From positions 1-34,617 of the forward strand of contig JACRDB010000073.1 in assembly GCA_016218725.1 (NCBI GenBank): a DNA stretch of 34,617 nucleotides. The letters run 5' to 3'. The translations under genes and the position numbers were made by a program. How positions within the stretch are numbered: position 1 is the first letter of the stretch; the number at the start of each line of letters is the position of its first letter. Positions 7,822-17,324 of this stretch are shown here, piece by piece. The notes beneath the pieces are model-generated. The model made no database searches. It saw only the letters and a program-made list of their open reading frames with translations, and had not been told where the DNA came from. The stretch is from Deltaproteobacteria bacterium. Lineage in GTDB: Bacteria; Myxococcota_A; Polyangia; Polyangiales; Ga0077539.

Positions 7822-8649
7822 ATGCGGGGTTCCTTTTCGTGGATGATCTTCCTGGCGTTGATGCTCCTGGGCTCCGGCGCAGCGGCCCAGCCCGCGGGGG
7901 ACGGCGGCGCCGTGACCCCGCCGGCGACCGCCGCCACCGGAGGCACCGGGGACGGCGGCGCGGCCACCGGGACGGGCCTGGGCACCAGCCTGGGGAGCTC
8001 CTTCGGGTCGCTCTCGGGCACCAGCGACGCGGGCGGGGAGCTCAGCGGTGAGCAGTACCTGGTGCGCCTCCGGGACCTGGAGCAGCGCATCAACGAGCTC
8101 AAGGAGGAGATCTTCCGGTCCAAGGCGAGGCTGAGCCTCCTGGCCGAGAGCGTGCTCCAGAACGTGGTGGGCGGCTCCCGGGCGATCATCACGCACCAGA
8201 ACGAGATGGGCGCCAGCTTCCAGCTCGTCAGCGTGGTGTACTCCCTGGACGGGGCGCCGATCTTCACCCGCACGCCGGAGACCGGCAGGCTCTCCGAGGA
8301 CCGCACCTTCCCGGTGTACAACGGCCAGATCGGCAGCGGGGACCACACCCTCGGCACCACCCTGGAGTACCTGGGCGCCGGCCTGCCCTATATGAAGGGC
8401 TACCGCTTCCGGGTGCGCTCGTCGCAGAGCTTCTCCATCCCCGAGGGCAAGGCCATCATCCTGCGGGGGGTGGCGTACGAGAAGGGAGGGCCCTTCGACC
8501 CTCCGGAAAACCGTCCGGCGATCCGGTACGTCCAACGGATCATCTCGCTCCGTGACGCCGCGGACCTGGCGAACGAGAACGAGGGCGGCGGCAGCGCCGC
8601 AGGGACCACGGGCAGCGACTCCGCAGGCGGCGGGGAGCAGGGACGATGA
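7822..8649 (+). CDS. Secreted protein, second paralogue of the pair
   Basis: A 275-residue exported protein with a signal peptide to about residue 22 (AAA/QPA) and a Gly/Thr/Ala linker. A coiled-coil-like helix follows (about 74-115, LEQRINELKEEIFRSKARL), and then the same strand-rich domain as the preceding gene, with matching VYSLDG, FPVYNG, LEYLGAG, YEKGG and ENRPAIRY segments. The pair clearly arose by duplication; this copy keeps a longer helix and a shorter tail, and lacks the hexapeptide repeat. The first 77 bases after the upstream stop are non-coding. Its stop overlaps the start of the TPR gene (ATGA). It probably forms an envelope complex with the TPR proteins; no catalytic residues are evident. 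Confidence 0.75.
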   Translation: MRGSFSWMIFLALMLLGSGAAAQPAGDGGAVTPPATAATGGTGDGGAATGTGLGTSLGSSFGSLSGTSDAGGELSGEQYLVRLRDLEQRINELKEEIFRSKARLSLLAESVLQNVVGGSRAIITHQNEMGASFQLVSVVYSLDGAPIFTRTPETGRLSEDRTFPVYNGQIGSGDHTLGTTLEYLGAGLPYMKGYRFRVRSSQSFSIPEGKAIILRGVAYEKGGPFDPPENRPAIRYVQRIISLRDAADLANENEGGGSAAGTTGSDSAGGGEQGR

Positions 8650-11144
8650 AGCGCCAGGGGCGATGGTTCAGCGCGGTGGTGGGGTTGGCGGCGGCGCTCG
8701 CGGCGCCGGCGGCGGGCGCCCAGAGCGAGGACGCCGCGGACGCCGTGGCCCAGGCCGAGGCGGCCCTGCGCGGTCTGGAGACCCAGACCCGCAACGCCTC
8801 GGGGGCCATCGTCCGCCGGGGGCCCGGCTTCGAGGAGCGCTTCGCCGACGCGGAGCTCCTTTACCGCCTGCGGGACTACGCCCGGGCCTCGGTGCTCTTC
8901 ACGGACATCGTGGAGAACTACGCCAACACGCCCGCGTTCCCCCAGGGGCTCTTCCTCCTCGGGGACTCGCTCTACCTGGCCGGGGACTACTACGGCGCCC
9001 GGACCCGCTTCCGGCAGCTCATGCAGCACGCCGGCGAGCCGGTGTTCCGGCCCTTCGTCCAGCGCTCCCTCGGGCGGCTCCTGGAGATCGCCCTGCGGCT
9101 CAATGACTACACGGGCATTGATGACATCTTCTCCCGCATCCGGCAGATCCCGCAGGGGGAGCTGGAGGCGGAGACCTCGTACGTGCGCGGGAAGTACCTC
9201 TTCCTCCGGGACCCGCCGGACTACGACGGCGCCCGCCAGGCCTTCGAGGAGGTGGGTCAGCGGGCCACCATGTACCCCCAGGCGCGGTACTTCCTCGGGG
9301 CGATTCTCACGGCCCAGCAGCACTACCCGGAGGCCATCGAGGCCTTCCAGCGGGTGCTCCAGGTGCAGCCCGAGGGGAGCGACCAGCAGCAGGTGCTGGA
9401 CCTCGCGGCGCTGGCCATCGGGCGCCTCCAGATCGAGCGCGAGAACTACGACGCCGCGGTGGAGTCGTACCAGCGCGTCGGGCGCACCTCGCCCTTCTTT
9501 GACAGGGCGCTCTTCGAGCAGGCCTGGGCGCACATCAAGGCCGGGGACGCGGTGCGCGCCGAGCGCGCGCTGGAGATCCTGTCCATCTCGTCGCCGGACA
9601 GCCCGATGATCCCCGAGGGGAGGCTCCTGTGGGGCAACCTCCTCCTGCGCACGGGGCGCTTTGACCGCGCCCAGCAGGTCTTCGAGGAGGTCCGGGCGCA
9701 GTTCGGCCCGGTGCACCAGGAGCTCCAGCGGCTGGACCGGGAGAACCTCGGCAGCGAGCGCTATTTCCGGGAGATGGTGCGGTCCAACACCAACGTCTTC
9801 GACGCCGCGGGCTTCCTCCCGGCCCCCGCGGTGGCGTGGCTTCGCCACGATGGCACGCTGGAGAGCGGCATGCACGTCGTGTCGGACCTGTCCCTCTGCC
9901 AGACCTACGTGCGCGAGGCGCAGGAGATCATCGACCAGCTCCTGGCGGCGCTGGAGGCCCCGTCGCGCTCGCACGTCTTCCAGGACCTCGGGCGCGCGCG
10001 GCAGACAGTGTTCACGCTCACCAACCGGGTGACCGTGGCCCGGGACCTCCTGGCGCGGGCCATGGACGGCCAGGCGGACGCGGCCAACGTGGAGCTCCAG
10101 GGGGTGATCAACCAGCGCCGGGCGCTCGCCCAGACCATCCAGCGGCTGCCCACGGACGACGTGGCCGTGCGCCGCCGGGACCGGCAGGTGGAGCAGGAGT
10201 ACCGGGCGCAGTCCCAGGCCCTCCAGCGGAACCAGCAGCGGGTGGAGACCCTGGACGCCATGGTGGCCGCCCTGGAGCGCTACCTGGCGGACCCGTCGCA
10301 CCGCGGGGAGGCGGTGGACACCACGCAGATCCAGCAGGAGCTCGACGCCCAGCGGGCCAACATCGCCCGGTACCGCGAGCGCATCTCCGCCGTGCGGCGG
10401 CAGATCGTGCAGGGCCAGGCCCAGATCGGCCCCGGGGACCCGCGCTTCGCCCACGACGCGCAGGTGTCCGCCCAGGTGCGGGACCTCGTCCAGCGCGAGG
10501 CGGACCTCGTGCGCACCGCGGGGCGCATGCCCTCCGGCGTGGACGGCATGCTCGGCCGCCTCGACGCCGTGGACCGGCGCATCGCCGAGCTCGACGGGGT
10601 GATCAACGGCCAGGTGGACACCCGCGTCGCCGCCCTGCGCGAGCAGGTCCGCGAGGAGGAGGTCCGCGTGGCCGGCTTCCGCGAGCGCCTCGCCGCCCTG
10701 GAGAACGAGAGCGCCCAGGTCGTGGGAGGACTCATCCGCCAGCGCATCCGGGACGTGCAGGTGCACTTCTACCAGATCGTGATGCGCGCCGACCTCGGCC
10801 TCGTGGACGTCTCCTGGGAGCAGCGCGAGGAGCACCACAACCGCGAGCGCATGCTGGCCGAGGAGATGAACCGCGAGATCACCGCCCTCAACGACGAGTT
10901 CGCCGAGGTCACCGACGGCGCCTCCCCGGAGGACCGCGCCGCCCTCGGCCAGCGCCCCGCCGGCGGGTCGGGCTCCGGGAGCTCCCTGGGCGGAGGCGCA
11001 CCTCCCACCACACCGCCCGCCACGCCCTCACCTTCCCCCACACCAGCCCCCACCCCTCCGGGGGCTGCCCCCTCCACCCCGCCGGCGACCACGCCCGCGC
11101 CGCCTTCGGGCGGGGCGCCGCCGGCGCCCGAGGACCGTCGATGA
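8646..11144 (+). CDS. TPR and coiled-coil periplasmic protein of the Glt-like operon
   Basis: An 832-residue exported protein. The signal peptide ends at about residue 25 (AGA/QSE). Residues of about 60-370 are TPR-like helical pairs (for example YFLGAILTAQQHYPEAIEAFQRVLQ). A long alpha-helical, coiled-coil-rich region from about 430 to 760 follows, dense in Arg, Glu and Gln heptads. The C-terminal 65 residues are Pro/Ser/Thr-rich. TPRs are protein-interaction scaffolds, so a structural role in a periplasmic complex is likely. It is coupled by ATGA overlaps to the genes on both sides. It resembles the large TPR proteins found beside gliding genes in myxobacteria, but I cannot match it to one named Myxococcus protein. 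Confidence 0.75.
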   Translation: MKRQGRWFSAVVGLAAALAAPAAGAQSEDAADAVAQAEAALRGLETQTRNASGAIVRRGPGFEERFADAELLYRLRDYARASVLFTDIVENYANTPAFPQGLFLLGDSLYLAGDYYGARTRFRQLMQHAGEPVFRPFVQRSLGRLLEIALRLNDYTGIDDIFSRIRQIPQGELEAETSYVRGKYLFLRDPPDYDGARQAFEEVGQRATMYPQARYFLGAILTAQQHYPEAIEAFQRVLQVQPEGSDQQQVLDLAALAIGRLQIERENYDAAVESYQRVGRTSPFFDRALFEQAWAHIKAGDAVRAERALEILSISSPDSPMIPEGRLLWGNLLLRTGRFDRAQQVFEEVRAQFGPVHQELQRLDRENLGSERYFREMVRSNTNVFDAAGFLPAPAVAWLRHDGTLESGMHVVSDLSLCQTYVREAQEIIDQLLAALEAPSRSHVFQDLGRARQTVFTLTNRVTVARDLLARAMDGQADAANVELQGVINQRRALAQTIQRLPTDDVAVRRRDRQVEQEYRAQSQALQRNQQRVETLDAMVAALERYLADPSHRGEAVDTTQIQQELDAQRANIARYRERISAVRRQIVQGQAQIGPGDPRFAHDAQVSAQVRDLVQREADLVRTAGRMPSGVDGMLGRLDAVDRRIAELDGVINGQVDTRVAALREQVREEEVRVAGFRERLAALENESAQVVGGLIRQRIRDVQVHFYQIVMRADLGLVDVSWEQREEHHNRERMLAEEMNREITALNDEFAEVTDGASPEDRAALGQRPAGGSGSGSSLGGGAPPTTPPATPSPSPTPAPTPPGAAPSTPPATTPAPPSGGAPPAPEDRR

Positions 11145-14100
11145 AGCGTCTGTCGTTCAAGCTCGCAGGGATCCTGGCGCTGGCCGTGGCGCTCGCGGCG
11201 CCGCGGGGGGTCCTGGCCCAGCCTCTGGGTGACGCCACGGCGGCGCCGACCACCGCCGGGGACGCGTCCGTGGCGCCGGTGCTGGACGCCGACGCCGGCT
11301 CGCCGATGGTGACCTCCGGGGCGCAGACGGGTGACGCCGGGGGCGCGGTGACGCCAGTCTCCAACACGGCCGCGCCCTCGCACCAGAACGTGGAGCCCCG
11401 GCCCGCGCCGACGGCGGGGCAGCTCACGTCCCTGCGCACGCTGGAGGAGGAGGTGGACTACTTCCTCGGCCGCGGGCAGCAGTACCGGGCGAGCATCAAC
11501 GGGCTCCTCCTGCGCGAGCACGAGCGCCAGGTGGGGCGGCTCCAGCGGGGCTTCGAGCGGCAGATCGCCGCCGAGCGCACCGCCGAGGGCGAGGCCCGGC
11601 GGCGCGCCATTGACGTGTTCCTGCGCTTCGTGGAGCTCTACCCCGAGGACCAGGAGCGCACGCCGGACGTGATGTTCCGCCTGGCGGAGCTCTACTACGA
11701 CGAGGCCGCGTACGCGAACCTCGACGCCCAGGACCGCGCCCAGGAGCAGGGCCTGGCGCCGCCGCCGTCGGATTTCCGCTGCTCCGTGGTGCTGTACCGC
11801 ACGATCCTGGCGCGGTTCCAGAGCTACCGCCTGCTGGACGCCACGCACTACCTGCTCGGGTGGGTGCTCAAGGAGATGGGCCACGAGGACGAGGGCATCT
11901 CGTCGTACCGGGGCCTGGTGTGCCGCAACCATTTCCACTACGACCTGGAGCACGGCTTTGACCTCCTGGCGCCGCTGCAGGCCGGCCAGGACACGCCGGT
12001 GCAGTGCGCGCGGCTCTTTGACATCCTGCGCCAGCGGGTGCCGCAAGTGATCACCCCGCCGGTGTCCGCGGGCGGCGCCATGGGCGACGCGGGGGCGGCC
12101 ACGGACCCGGACGCCGCGGCGGCCCTCCAGGCCGCCCAGGCCGCGCTCGCGCCCACGCCCGTAGGCGCGGACCCGATCCCGATCCCCACGGACCTGCAGG
12201 ACTGCCAGGCCATCCCCGGCGCCAACGGCCAGGCCTCCCGGTACACCGGCGAGGTCTGGTACTACCTCGGGGACTACTACTTCGACACGGCCCACGACGA
12301 CCTCGGCAACGCCCAGGCCATCGCCGCGTACCAGCAGGCCATGCGCGCCAGCGAGCGCCGCCGCCCGGTGGTGGTCGCCGCGGCGAGGCCCCAGGTGGCC
12401 CTCCAGGGCTCCTCGGGCACCGGCTCCGAGCTGGTCCAGCCCGCCGCCGCGCGGGCCCAGTTCGACGAGAACCTGGAGTACGGGGCCTTCTGGTCCAAGG
12501 CCCTCTACAAGATCGGCTGGGCCTACTTCCGGATGACCAACGGGTACCCCCAGGCGCTGCGTAACTTCTCGTACCTGTTGGACTATTTCGATTTCATCGG
12601 GGCCGACCAGAACAACCAGGGCAACCGCACGGACACGCTGAAATGGATCGGCGTGATCTTCACGGAGAACGAGTGGGGCGCCGGGGGCGGGGACGACCAG
12701 ACCCGGTGCCAGCAGGTGGTGGAGCAGATCGCTCACCCGCCGCCGACGGCGCGCAGGCCCTTTGAGTGCGGGGGCATCATGCGGGTGGTGTCCCCGGCGG
12801 ACCCGATGGCCCTGGCGGCGATGCGGGACCCGAGGCAGCGCCCGCCGCCGGTGCCGGGGAGGCCGGCGTACATCCCGCAGGACCGCCCGTGGACCACCGA
12901 GGCGTACCTGGAGCTGGCCAACGACTACTTCCAGCAGACGCTGTACTACGAGGCCATCACCCTGTTCCGGATCTTCCTGGCGATCGACCCGCTGAACTAC
13001 CGGGCGCCCCGCGTGGCCGAGAGCATCGCCATCGCGTACGAGCGGCAGAACCAGTACGACCAGGCGATCTCGGCCCGCGGGCGCCTGGCGCAGTACACCG
13101 AGGGGACCGAGTGGTGGAACGCCAACAACAACCACCCGGACGCCCAGCGCAGCGCGGACCAGGTGGCGCGTAACTCCCTGCACGACACGGCGATCCAGCA
13201 CCACCGGGCGGCCAGCCAGCTGCGGCAGGAGGCCAACCGGCACCTGGCCGCGGCGAGGAACCCGCAGAACCGGGCCACCGCGGCGACGGAGCTCCAGCAG
13301 GCCGCGGACGCCTTCCGCCGCGCGGACGTGGAGTACCAGGCCGCGGTGCTGGCCTACACGCAGTTCGTGGACAACTACCCCAACGACGAGGCCGCGTACG
13401 AGTTCCGGTACAACCGCGCCGAGGCGCTGTACTACTCCCGGCGGCACCAGGAGGCCTCGCGGGCCTACGCCGACGTGCGCGAGTCCAACGAGAACGACCA
13501 GTACCTGGCGCCCGCGGCGTACATGGCCGTCAAGGCCATGGAGGTGCACGTGCGCACGCTGGCGCTCCAGGGGCAGCTCAACCCGTGCCTGGCGATCCGC
13601 GCGGGGATCCCGGCCACGGAGCTGGTGAGCGACACGGGGCAGCCCTTGATCGACGAGGCCCAGGCCGCCCAGTGCCTCCTCCTGCCGACGGCGCCGGGGG
13701 TCAACGGGCAGTCCGGGGCGCCGCAGACGCTCCCCATCCCGGACAGCGTGCAGGGCTTGATGGACGCGAGGAACGCCTACCGCAGCCGGGTGCCGCCGCC
13801 GTTGGACAGCCCCGAGGCCCTGCGCGAGGTGGTCCAGACGGACAGCGAGCACCCGGAGAACAACCCGCCCTTCCGGAGCAAGTTCGACTTCCTGAACGCC
13901 CGCACGCTGTACCGCTACGGGCACATCACCGAGGCCGAGACGGAGTACCGCAGGATCCTCCGGGAGCACTGCCAGGACGCGCTGGTGGCCGGGGCGGCCT
14001 TCGCGGACCTGCAGAACATGCTCGTGGCGCAGAACCGCCAGGACGACCTGGAGGCCCTGGCCCGGGAGCAGAGCGAGCAGCGCTGCCGCGTGGGCGACGA

Positions 14101-15643
14101 CCGGGTGACGCCCATCCTCACGGACGCGCGCTTCCGCCACGCGATGGACGTCTACCAGCAGGCCGAGCGGGCCCCGGCGGACCAGGCCCGGGCCCTCTAC
14201 GAGCGCGCCGCGCGGGAGATGGAGGAGGCCGTGCAGAGCAACCGCTCGCACCCCCAGGCCGCGCTGGCCACGTTCTACGTGGCGCTGTGCTACGAGCGCA
14301 CCGGGCGCTTCGACACGGCGACGCAGACCTACATCCGGATCACGCAGGACTTCAACAACACCCGCGCCTCGGGCGGGGCGGAGCTCACCGGGGACGCCCT
14401 GGCGCAGCGGCTGAACATCCTGGAGCAGTCGAACTACGGCGCCGGGCGCAACCTGGAGCGCATCTTCGATTTTGACAACGCGATTCGGTACTACACCACG
14501 GTGGCCACGGACGCGCGCTTCGCCAACGCCCAGGACCACGGCGCGCACGTCCACGACGCGCTGCTCTCGGTGGCGCAGATCACCACGAACCTCAACCGCT
14601 GGGACCGCGCCCAGCAGGCCTGGCGGGACTTCATCCCGCGCACGGCCAACCCCCGGGAGCGCGCCGAGGCGGAGTTCCGCCTGGCGGAGATCCCGTACCG
14701 GGCCAGCAACTGGAGCGAGGCCATCCGGTCGCTCCAGGGGTACCTCCGGCAGAACGCCGCCAGCGGGGACAACGCCCAGTACCGGGTCCAGGCGCAGTAC
14801 CAGATCGCCCTGGCGTACCGGCGCCTGAACGACGACACCAACTACCGCCGGAGCCTCCGGGAGGTGGTGAATGTCTTCCGCCAGTCCGGGCAGCAGCCCG
14901 GGAGCGTGGCCGCCGCGCGCGCCGCGGAGGCCCTCTACCGGGACCTGGACGACCAGGTCACGGCCTTCAGCCGGAGCGCCTTCACCCGCGGCGACGCGGT
15001 CGCCCTGCGCGCGCAGATCGACCGCTTCAACGCGCAGCTCCGGGAGATCGACAACGCCGCGCGCGAGGTGGTGGCCCTCCGCGGCGGGGAGTACTCCATC
15101 GGCGCGCTCACCCGGCAGGGCGAGGCCCACGAGCACCTGGCCACGCAGGAGTCCCGCATCGGGGACCTGATCGTGACCAGCCGCGCGGACGAGACGCGCT
15201 TCAACAACGTGCGGGCGCAGATCGCGCGGCTGCGCGCGCTGGCGGACCGCATCGAGCGGCAGAACCCCGACGCGGCGCAGCGCCTGCGGGACCAGGCCCA
15301 GCAGATCGAGGACCAGCTCCAGACCGCCCAGGACGAGGCCCGCGCGGGGGTGCAGCGGACCTTCGACCAGGAGTCCGAGGCGCAGCGCAAGCTGGCGATC
15401 ATCAACTACGCCACGGCGGTGCACACCGCCCGCAGCCAGAACATCCCGACGGCCTTCGCCGCCCGGGCCCTGGAGCGCCTGCGCACGGAGGAGAACCAGC
15501 CCCTGATGCAAGACGCCCTGACGCACCAGAACGTGTTCCAGTACCAGCCGGGGATGTTCGACGCGGAGGCCCCCGGCGTAAACGTGTCGGAGACCCGCCT
15601 GGTGGCCACGCCGCCGGTGGTCCCGGAGGCCCAGGCACCATGA
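11141..15643 (+). CDS. Very large TPR protein, GltD/AgmU-like
   Basis: A 1500-residue exported protein. The ATG at 11141 overlaps the upstream stop; the frame is open much further 5' only as a shadow of the previous gene. The signal peptide ends near residue 26 (VLA/QPL). The remainder is almost entirely helical with many TPR-like pairs (for example VDVFLRFVELYPEDQ-type, ANDYFQQTLYYEAITLFRIFL and PQAALATFYVALCYERTGRFDTA). A coiled-coil segment of about 150 residues lies close to the C-terminus. The size, TPR content and position immediately before a TPR lipoprotein resemble GltD (AgmU) of the Myxococcus xanthus focal-adhesion gliding machinery, which is periplasmic. I infer the link from architecture and gene order; it could instead be a divergent envelope scaffold. 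Confidence 0.7.
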   Translation: MKRLSFKLAGILALAVALAAPRGVLAQPLGDATAAPTTAGDASVAPVLDADAGSPMVTSGAQTGDAGGAVTPVSNTAAPSHQNVEPRPAPTAGQLTSLRTLEEEVDYFLGRGQQYRASINGLLLREHERQVGRLQRGFERQIAAERTAEGEARRRAIDVFLRFVELYPEDQERTPDVMFRLAELYYDEAAYANLDAQDRAQEQGLAPPPSDFRCSVVLYRTILARFQSYRLLDATHYLLGWVLKEMGHEDEGISSYRGLVCRNHFHYDLEHGFDLLAPLQAGQDTPVQCARLFDILRQRVPQVITPPVSAGGAMGDAGAATDPDAAAALQAAQAALAPTPVGADPIPIPTDLQDCQAIPGANGQASRYTGEVWYYLGDYYFDTAHDDLGNAQAIAAYQQAMRASERRRPVVVAAARPQVALQGSSGTGSELVQPAAARAQFDENLEYGAFWSKALYKIGWAYFRMTNGYPQALRNFSYLLDYFDFIGADQNNQGNRTDTLKWIGVIFTENEWGAGGGDDQTRCQQVVEQIAHPPPTARRPFECGGIMRVVSPADPMALAAMRDPRQRPPPVPGRPAYIPQDRPWTTEAYLELANDYFQQTLYYEAITLFRIFLAIDPLNYRAPRVAESIAIAYERQNQYDQAISARGRLAQYTEGTEWWNANNNHPDAQRSADQVARNSLHDTAIQHHRAASQLRQEANRHLAAARNPQNRATAATELQQAADAFRRADVEYQAAVLAYTQFVDNYPNDEAAYEFRYNRAEALYYSRRHQEASRAYADVRESNENDQYLAPAAYMAVKAMEVHVRTLALQGQLNPCLAIRAGIPATELVSDTGQPLIDEAQAAQCLLLPTAPGVNGQSGAPQTLPIPDSVQGLMDARNAYRSRVPPPLDSPEALREVVQTDSEHPENNPPFRSKFDFLNARTLYRYGHITEAETEYRRILREHCQDALVAGAAFADLQNMLVAQNRQDDLEALAREQSEQRCRVGDDRVTPILTDARFRHAMDVYQQAERAPADQARALYERAAREMEEAVQSNRSHPQAALATFYVALCYERTGRFDTATQTYIRITQDFNNTRASGGAELTGDALAQRLNILEQSNYGAGRNLERIFDFDNAIRYYTTVATDARFANAQDHGAHVHDALLSVAQITTNLNRWDRAQQAWRDFIPRTANPRERAEAEFRLAEIPYRASNWSEAIRSLQGYLRQNAASGDNAQYRVQAQYQIALAYRRLNDDTNYRRSLREVVNVFRQSGQQPGSVAAARAAEALYRDLDDQVTAFSRSAFTRGDAVALRAQIDRFNAQLREIDNAAREVVALRGGEYSIGALTRQGEAHEHLATQESRIGDLIVTSRADETRFNNVRAQIARLRALADRIERQNPDAAQRLRDQAQQIEDQLQTAQDEARAGVQRTFDQESEAQRKLAIINYATAVHTARSQNIPTAFAARALERLRTEENQPLMQDALTHQNVFQYQPGMFDAEAPGVNVSETRLVATPPVVPEAQAP

Positions 15644-17304
15644 AGCGCACGCTCCTCCACCCCGCGGCCCTGGCCGCGCTCCTGGGGGCCTTCGGGTGCT
15701 CGTCCAGCAGCGACCAGCCCACGACGCCCAGCAGCAACAACCAGAGCTCCGGCGGCGACAACACCGACGACGCCGGGACGAGCAGCAACCGCCTGCCCGA
15801 CGAGGCCACCACGGACGCCGGCGCCACGGCCACCGCGGACGCCGGGGCCGCCACCCCGCCGCCGGCGCCCCCGCCGCCGCCCGCGTCTCCGCCCGCGCCC
15901 GCGGCGCCGGTGACCGCGAGCCCCGGCACGGGAAGCGTGATCCCGGGCGTCCCCAGGACCGTCTCCGAGGCCGCGCGGGGGCCCTTCCGGCGCGCCGTGG
16001 AGGCGTCCAACCAGGGCCAGTACGAGCAGGCCCTGAGGCTCTTCCTGGAGGCCCTGGAGGAGGACAGCCGCGCGTCCCTGGCGGCGTACAACGCCGGGGT
16101 GGTGTGCGAGCGCCTTGGGCGCGACGCCGAGGCCGACCAGCACTACCAGCGGGCCCTGGCGATCCAGCCGGACCACGACCTGGCCCTGCGCGCCAGGGCG
16201 CGGCTCCTGGTGCGCCAGCGGCGCCAGAACGACGCCCTGGCCGTGCTCGGGAGCGTCGCCCGGAGCTACCCGAACAACCTCGGGGTGCGCATCGAGTACG
16301 CCCGCATGCTGGTGCTCAACAACCGCGGCGAGGAGGCCATCACCGAGGCCCGCCAGGTGCTCCGCGGGGACGAGCGCAACGCCCAGGCGCGGCTTGTCAT
16401 GGCCGAGGCCCACCGCGCCCTCGGGCACAACGACATGGCGCTGTACATCGTGAACGAGCTGATCAACGGCTCGGACCCGACGCACCCCGAGTCGGGCCTC
16501 GGGAGCCAGGTGGCCGACGCGCACTTCCTGCGCGGGGTGTTGCGTCTGGACGTGGACCGGGACGTACCCGGGGCCATCGCGTCGTTCCGGCGGGCGGTGG
16601 AGCTGGACCCGCAGCACGTGGAGGCGCGGAACAACCTCGGGGTGCAGTTCCTCCAGGCGGGCAACTACCCGCAGGCCATCGAGCAGCTCCAGGCGGCGGT
16701 GTCGCTGGCGCCCGCGTGGGCCAAGGCGCACCTGAACCTGGGCGACGCGCTCCGGGCCACGCAGGCGTATGACCGCGCGCGGGCGGAGTTCGACAGGGTG
16801 GTGCAGCTCGACCCGGGGCTGTCCGACGTGCACTACAACTTCGGGCGGATGTACCTGGAGCAGGCCCGGGCGCTGCAGCCCACCTCGGTGGAGCTCGCGC
16901 AGCGCAGGCTGGACCTGTTTCGTCAGGCCCAGCAAGCGTTTACGCGCTTCCGGGACGCCCTCGGCGCGGCCTACGCAGGCCACGCCCGGCACGACGACGT
17001 GGAGGCATCGCTCCCGAGGATCACCACGCAGATCGAGAACACCCAGCGGAGGCTCCAGCGCCTCCAGAGCCAGGGCCGCAGCACCGGTACCACCCCCGCC
17101 GGCGGTGGTGGCGCCACGCCGTCCGCGGGTGGCGGTGGGCCTACCCCGCCTGCGGGTGGCGGTGGCGCGACGCCGCCCGCCAACGCCCCGGCCACCCCCC
17201 CCGCGAACCCGCCGGCGAACCCCCCCGCGAACCCGCCGGCGAACCCCCCCGCGAACCCGCCGGCGAACCCCCCGGCGGCCGAGGGCGGCGGAGCCAACCC
17301 GTGA
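15640..17304 (+). CDS. TPR lipoprotein, GltE/AglT-like
   Basis: A 554-residue predicted lipoprotein. The signal ends in GAFGC (Cys20) and is followed by a long Ser/Asn/Asp/Pro linker to about residue 105. Residues of about 110-470 hold some eight TPRs, including the canonical A.NNLGVQFLQAGNYPQAIEQL and KAHLNLGDALRATQAYDRA. The tail is Gly-rich and then an Asn-Pro-Pro-Ala repeat. GltE (AglT) of Myxococcus xanthus is likewise a TPR lipoprotein encoded directly after GltD, and the coupling here by an ATGA overlap matches that order. It probably anchors the operon's complex to the outer membrane from the periplasmic side. The TPR-lipoprotein call is firm; the Glt assignment is inferred. Confidence 0.75.
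   Translation: MKRTLLHPAALAALLGAFGCSSSSDQPTTPSSNNQSSGGDNTDDAGTSSNRLPDEATTDAGATATADAGAATPPPAPPPPPASPPAPAAPVTASPGTGSVIPGVPRTVSEAARGPFRRAVEASNQGQYEQALRLFLEALEEDSRASLAAYNAGVVCERLGRDAEADQHYQRALAIQPDHDLALRARARLLVRQRRQNDALAVLGSVARSYPNNLGVRIEYARMLVLNNRGEEAITEARQVLRGDERNAQARLVMAEAHRALGHNDMALYIVNELINGSDPTHPESGLGSQVADAHFLRGVLRLDVDRDVPGAIASFRRAVELDPQHVEARNNLGVQFLQAGNYPQAIEQLQAAVSLAPAWAKAHLNLGDALRATQAYDRARAEFDRVVQLDPGLSDVHYNFGRMYLEQARALQPTSVELAQRRLDLFRQAQQAFTRFRDALGAAYAGHARHDDVEASLPRITTQIENTQRRLQRLQSQGRSTGTTPAGGGGATPSAGGGGPTPPAGGGGATPPANAPATPPANPPANPPANPPANPPANPPANPPAAEGGGANP
17197..17268 (+). repeat. 24-bp tandem repeat encoding the NPPA tail
   Basis: Three identical 24-bp copies start at 17197, 17221 and 17245 and encode Pro-Pro-Ala-Asn repeats near the end of the TPR lipoprotein. 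Each copy is itself two related 12-bp halves. A looser Gly-rich repeat lies just upstream (about 17100-17170). Confidence 0.93.
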
Positions 17305-17324
17305 TGTCCCAAGGAGAGCGAACG

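Noticed and set aside
8400..10838. Minus-strand open frame of 812 codons
   Set aside because: Antisense shadow of the 832-residue TPR protein with no recognisable domain.
9836..11140. Long open extension upstream of the giant TPR gene
   Set aside because: It is Pro/Arg/Gly-rich out-of-frame reading of the preceding TPR gene. The ATG at 11141 with an ATGA overlap and a proper signal peptide is the better start.
10769..15526. Minus-strand open frame of 1585 codons
   Set aside because: It is antisense to the TPR genes, with Val/Arg/Gly/Leu-rich composition typical of the complement of GC-rich coding sequence. It has no domain and no start context.
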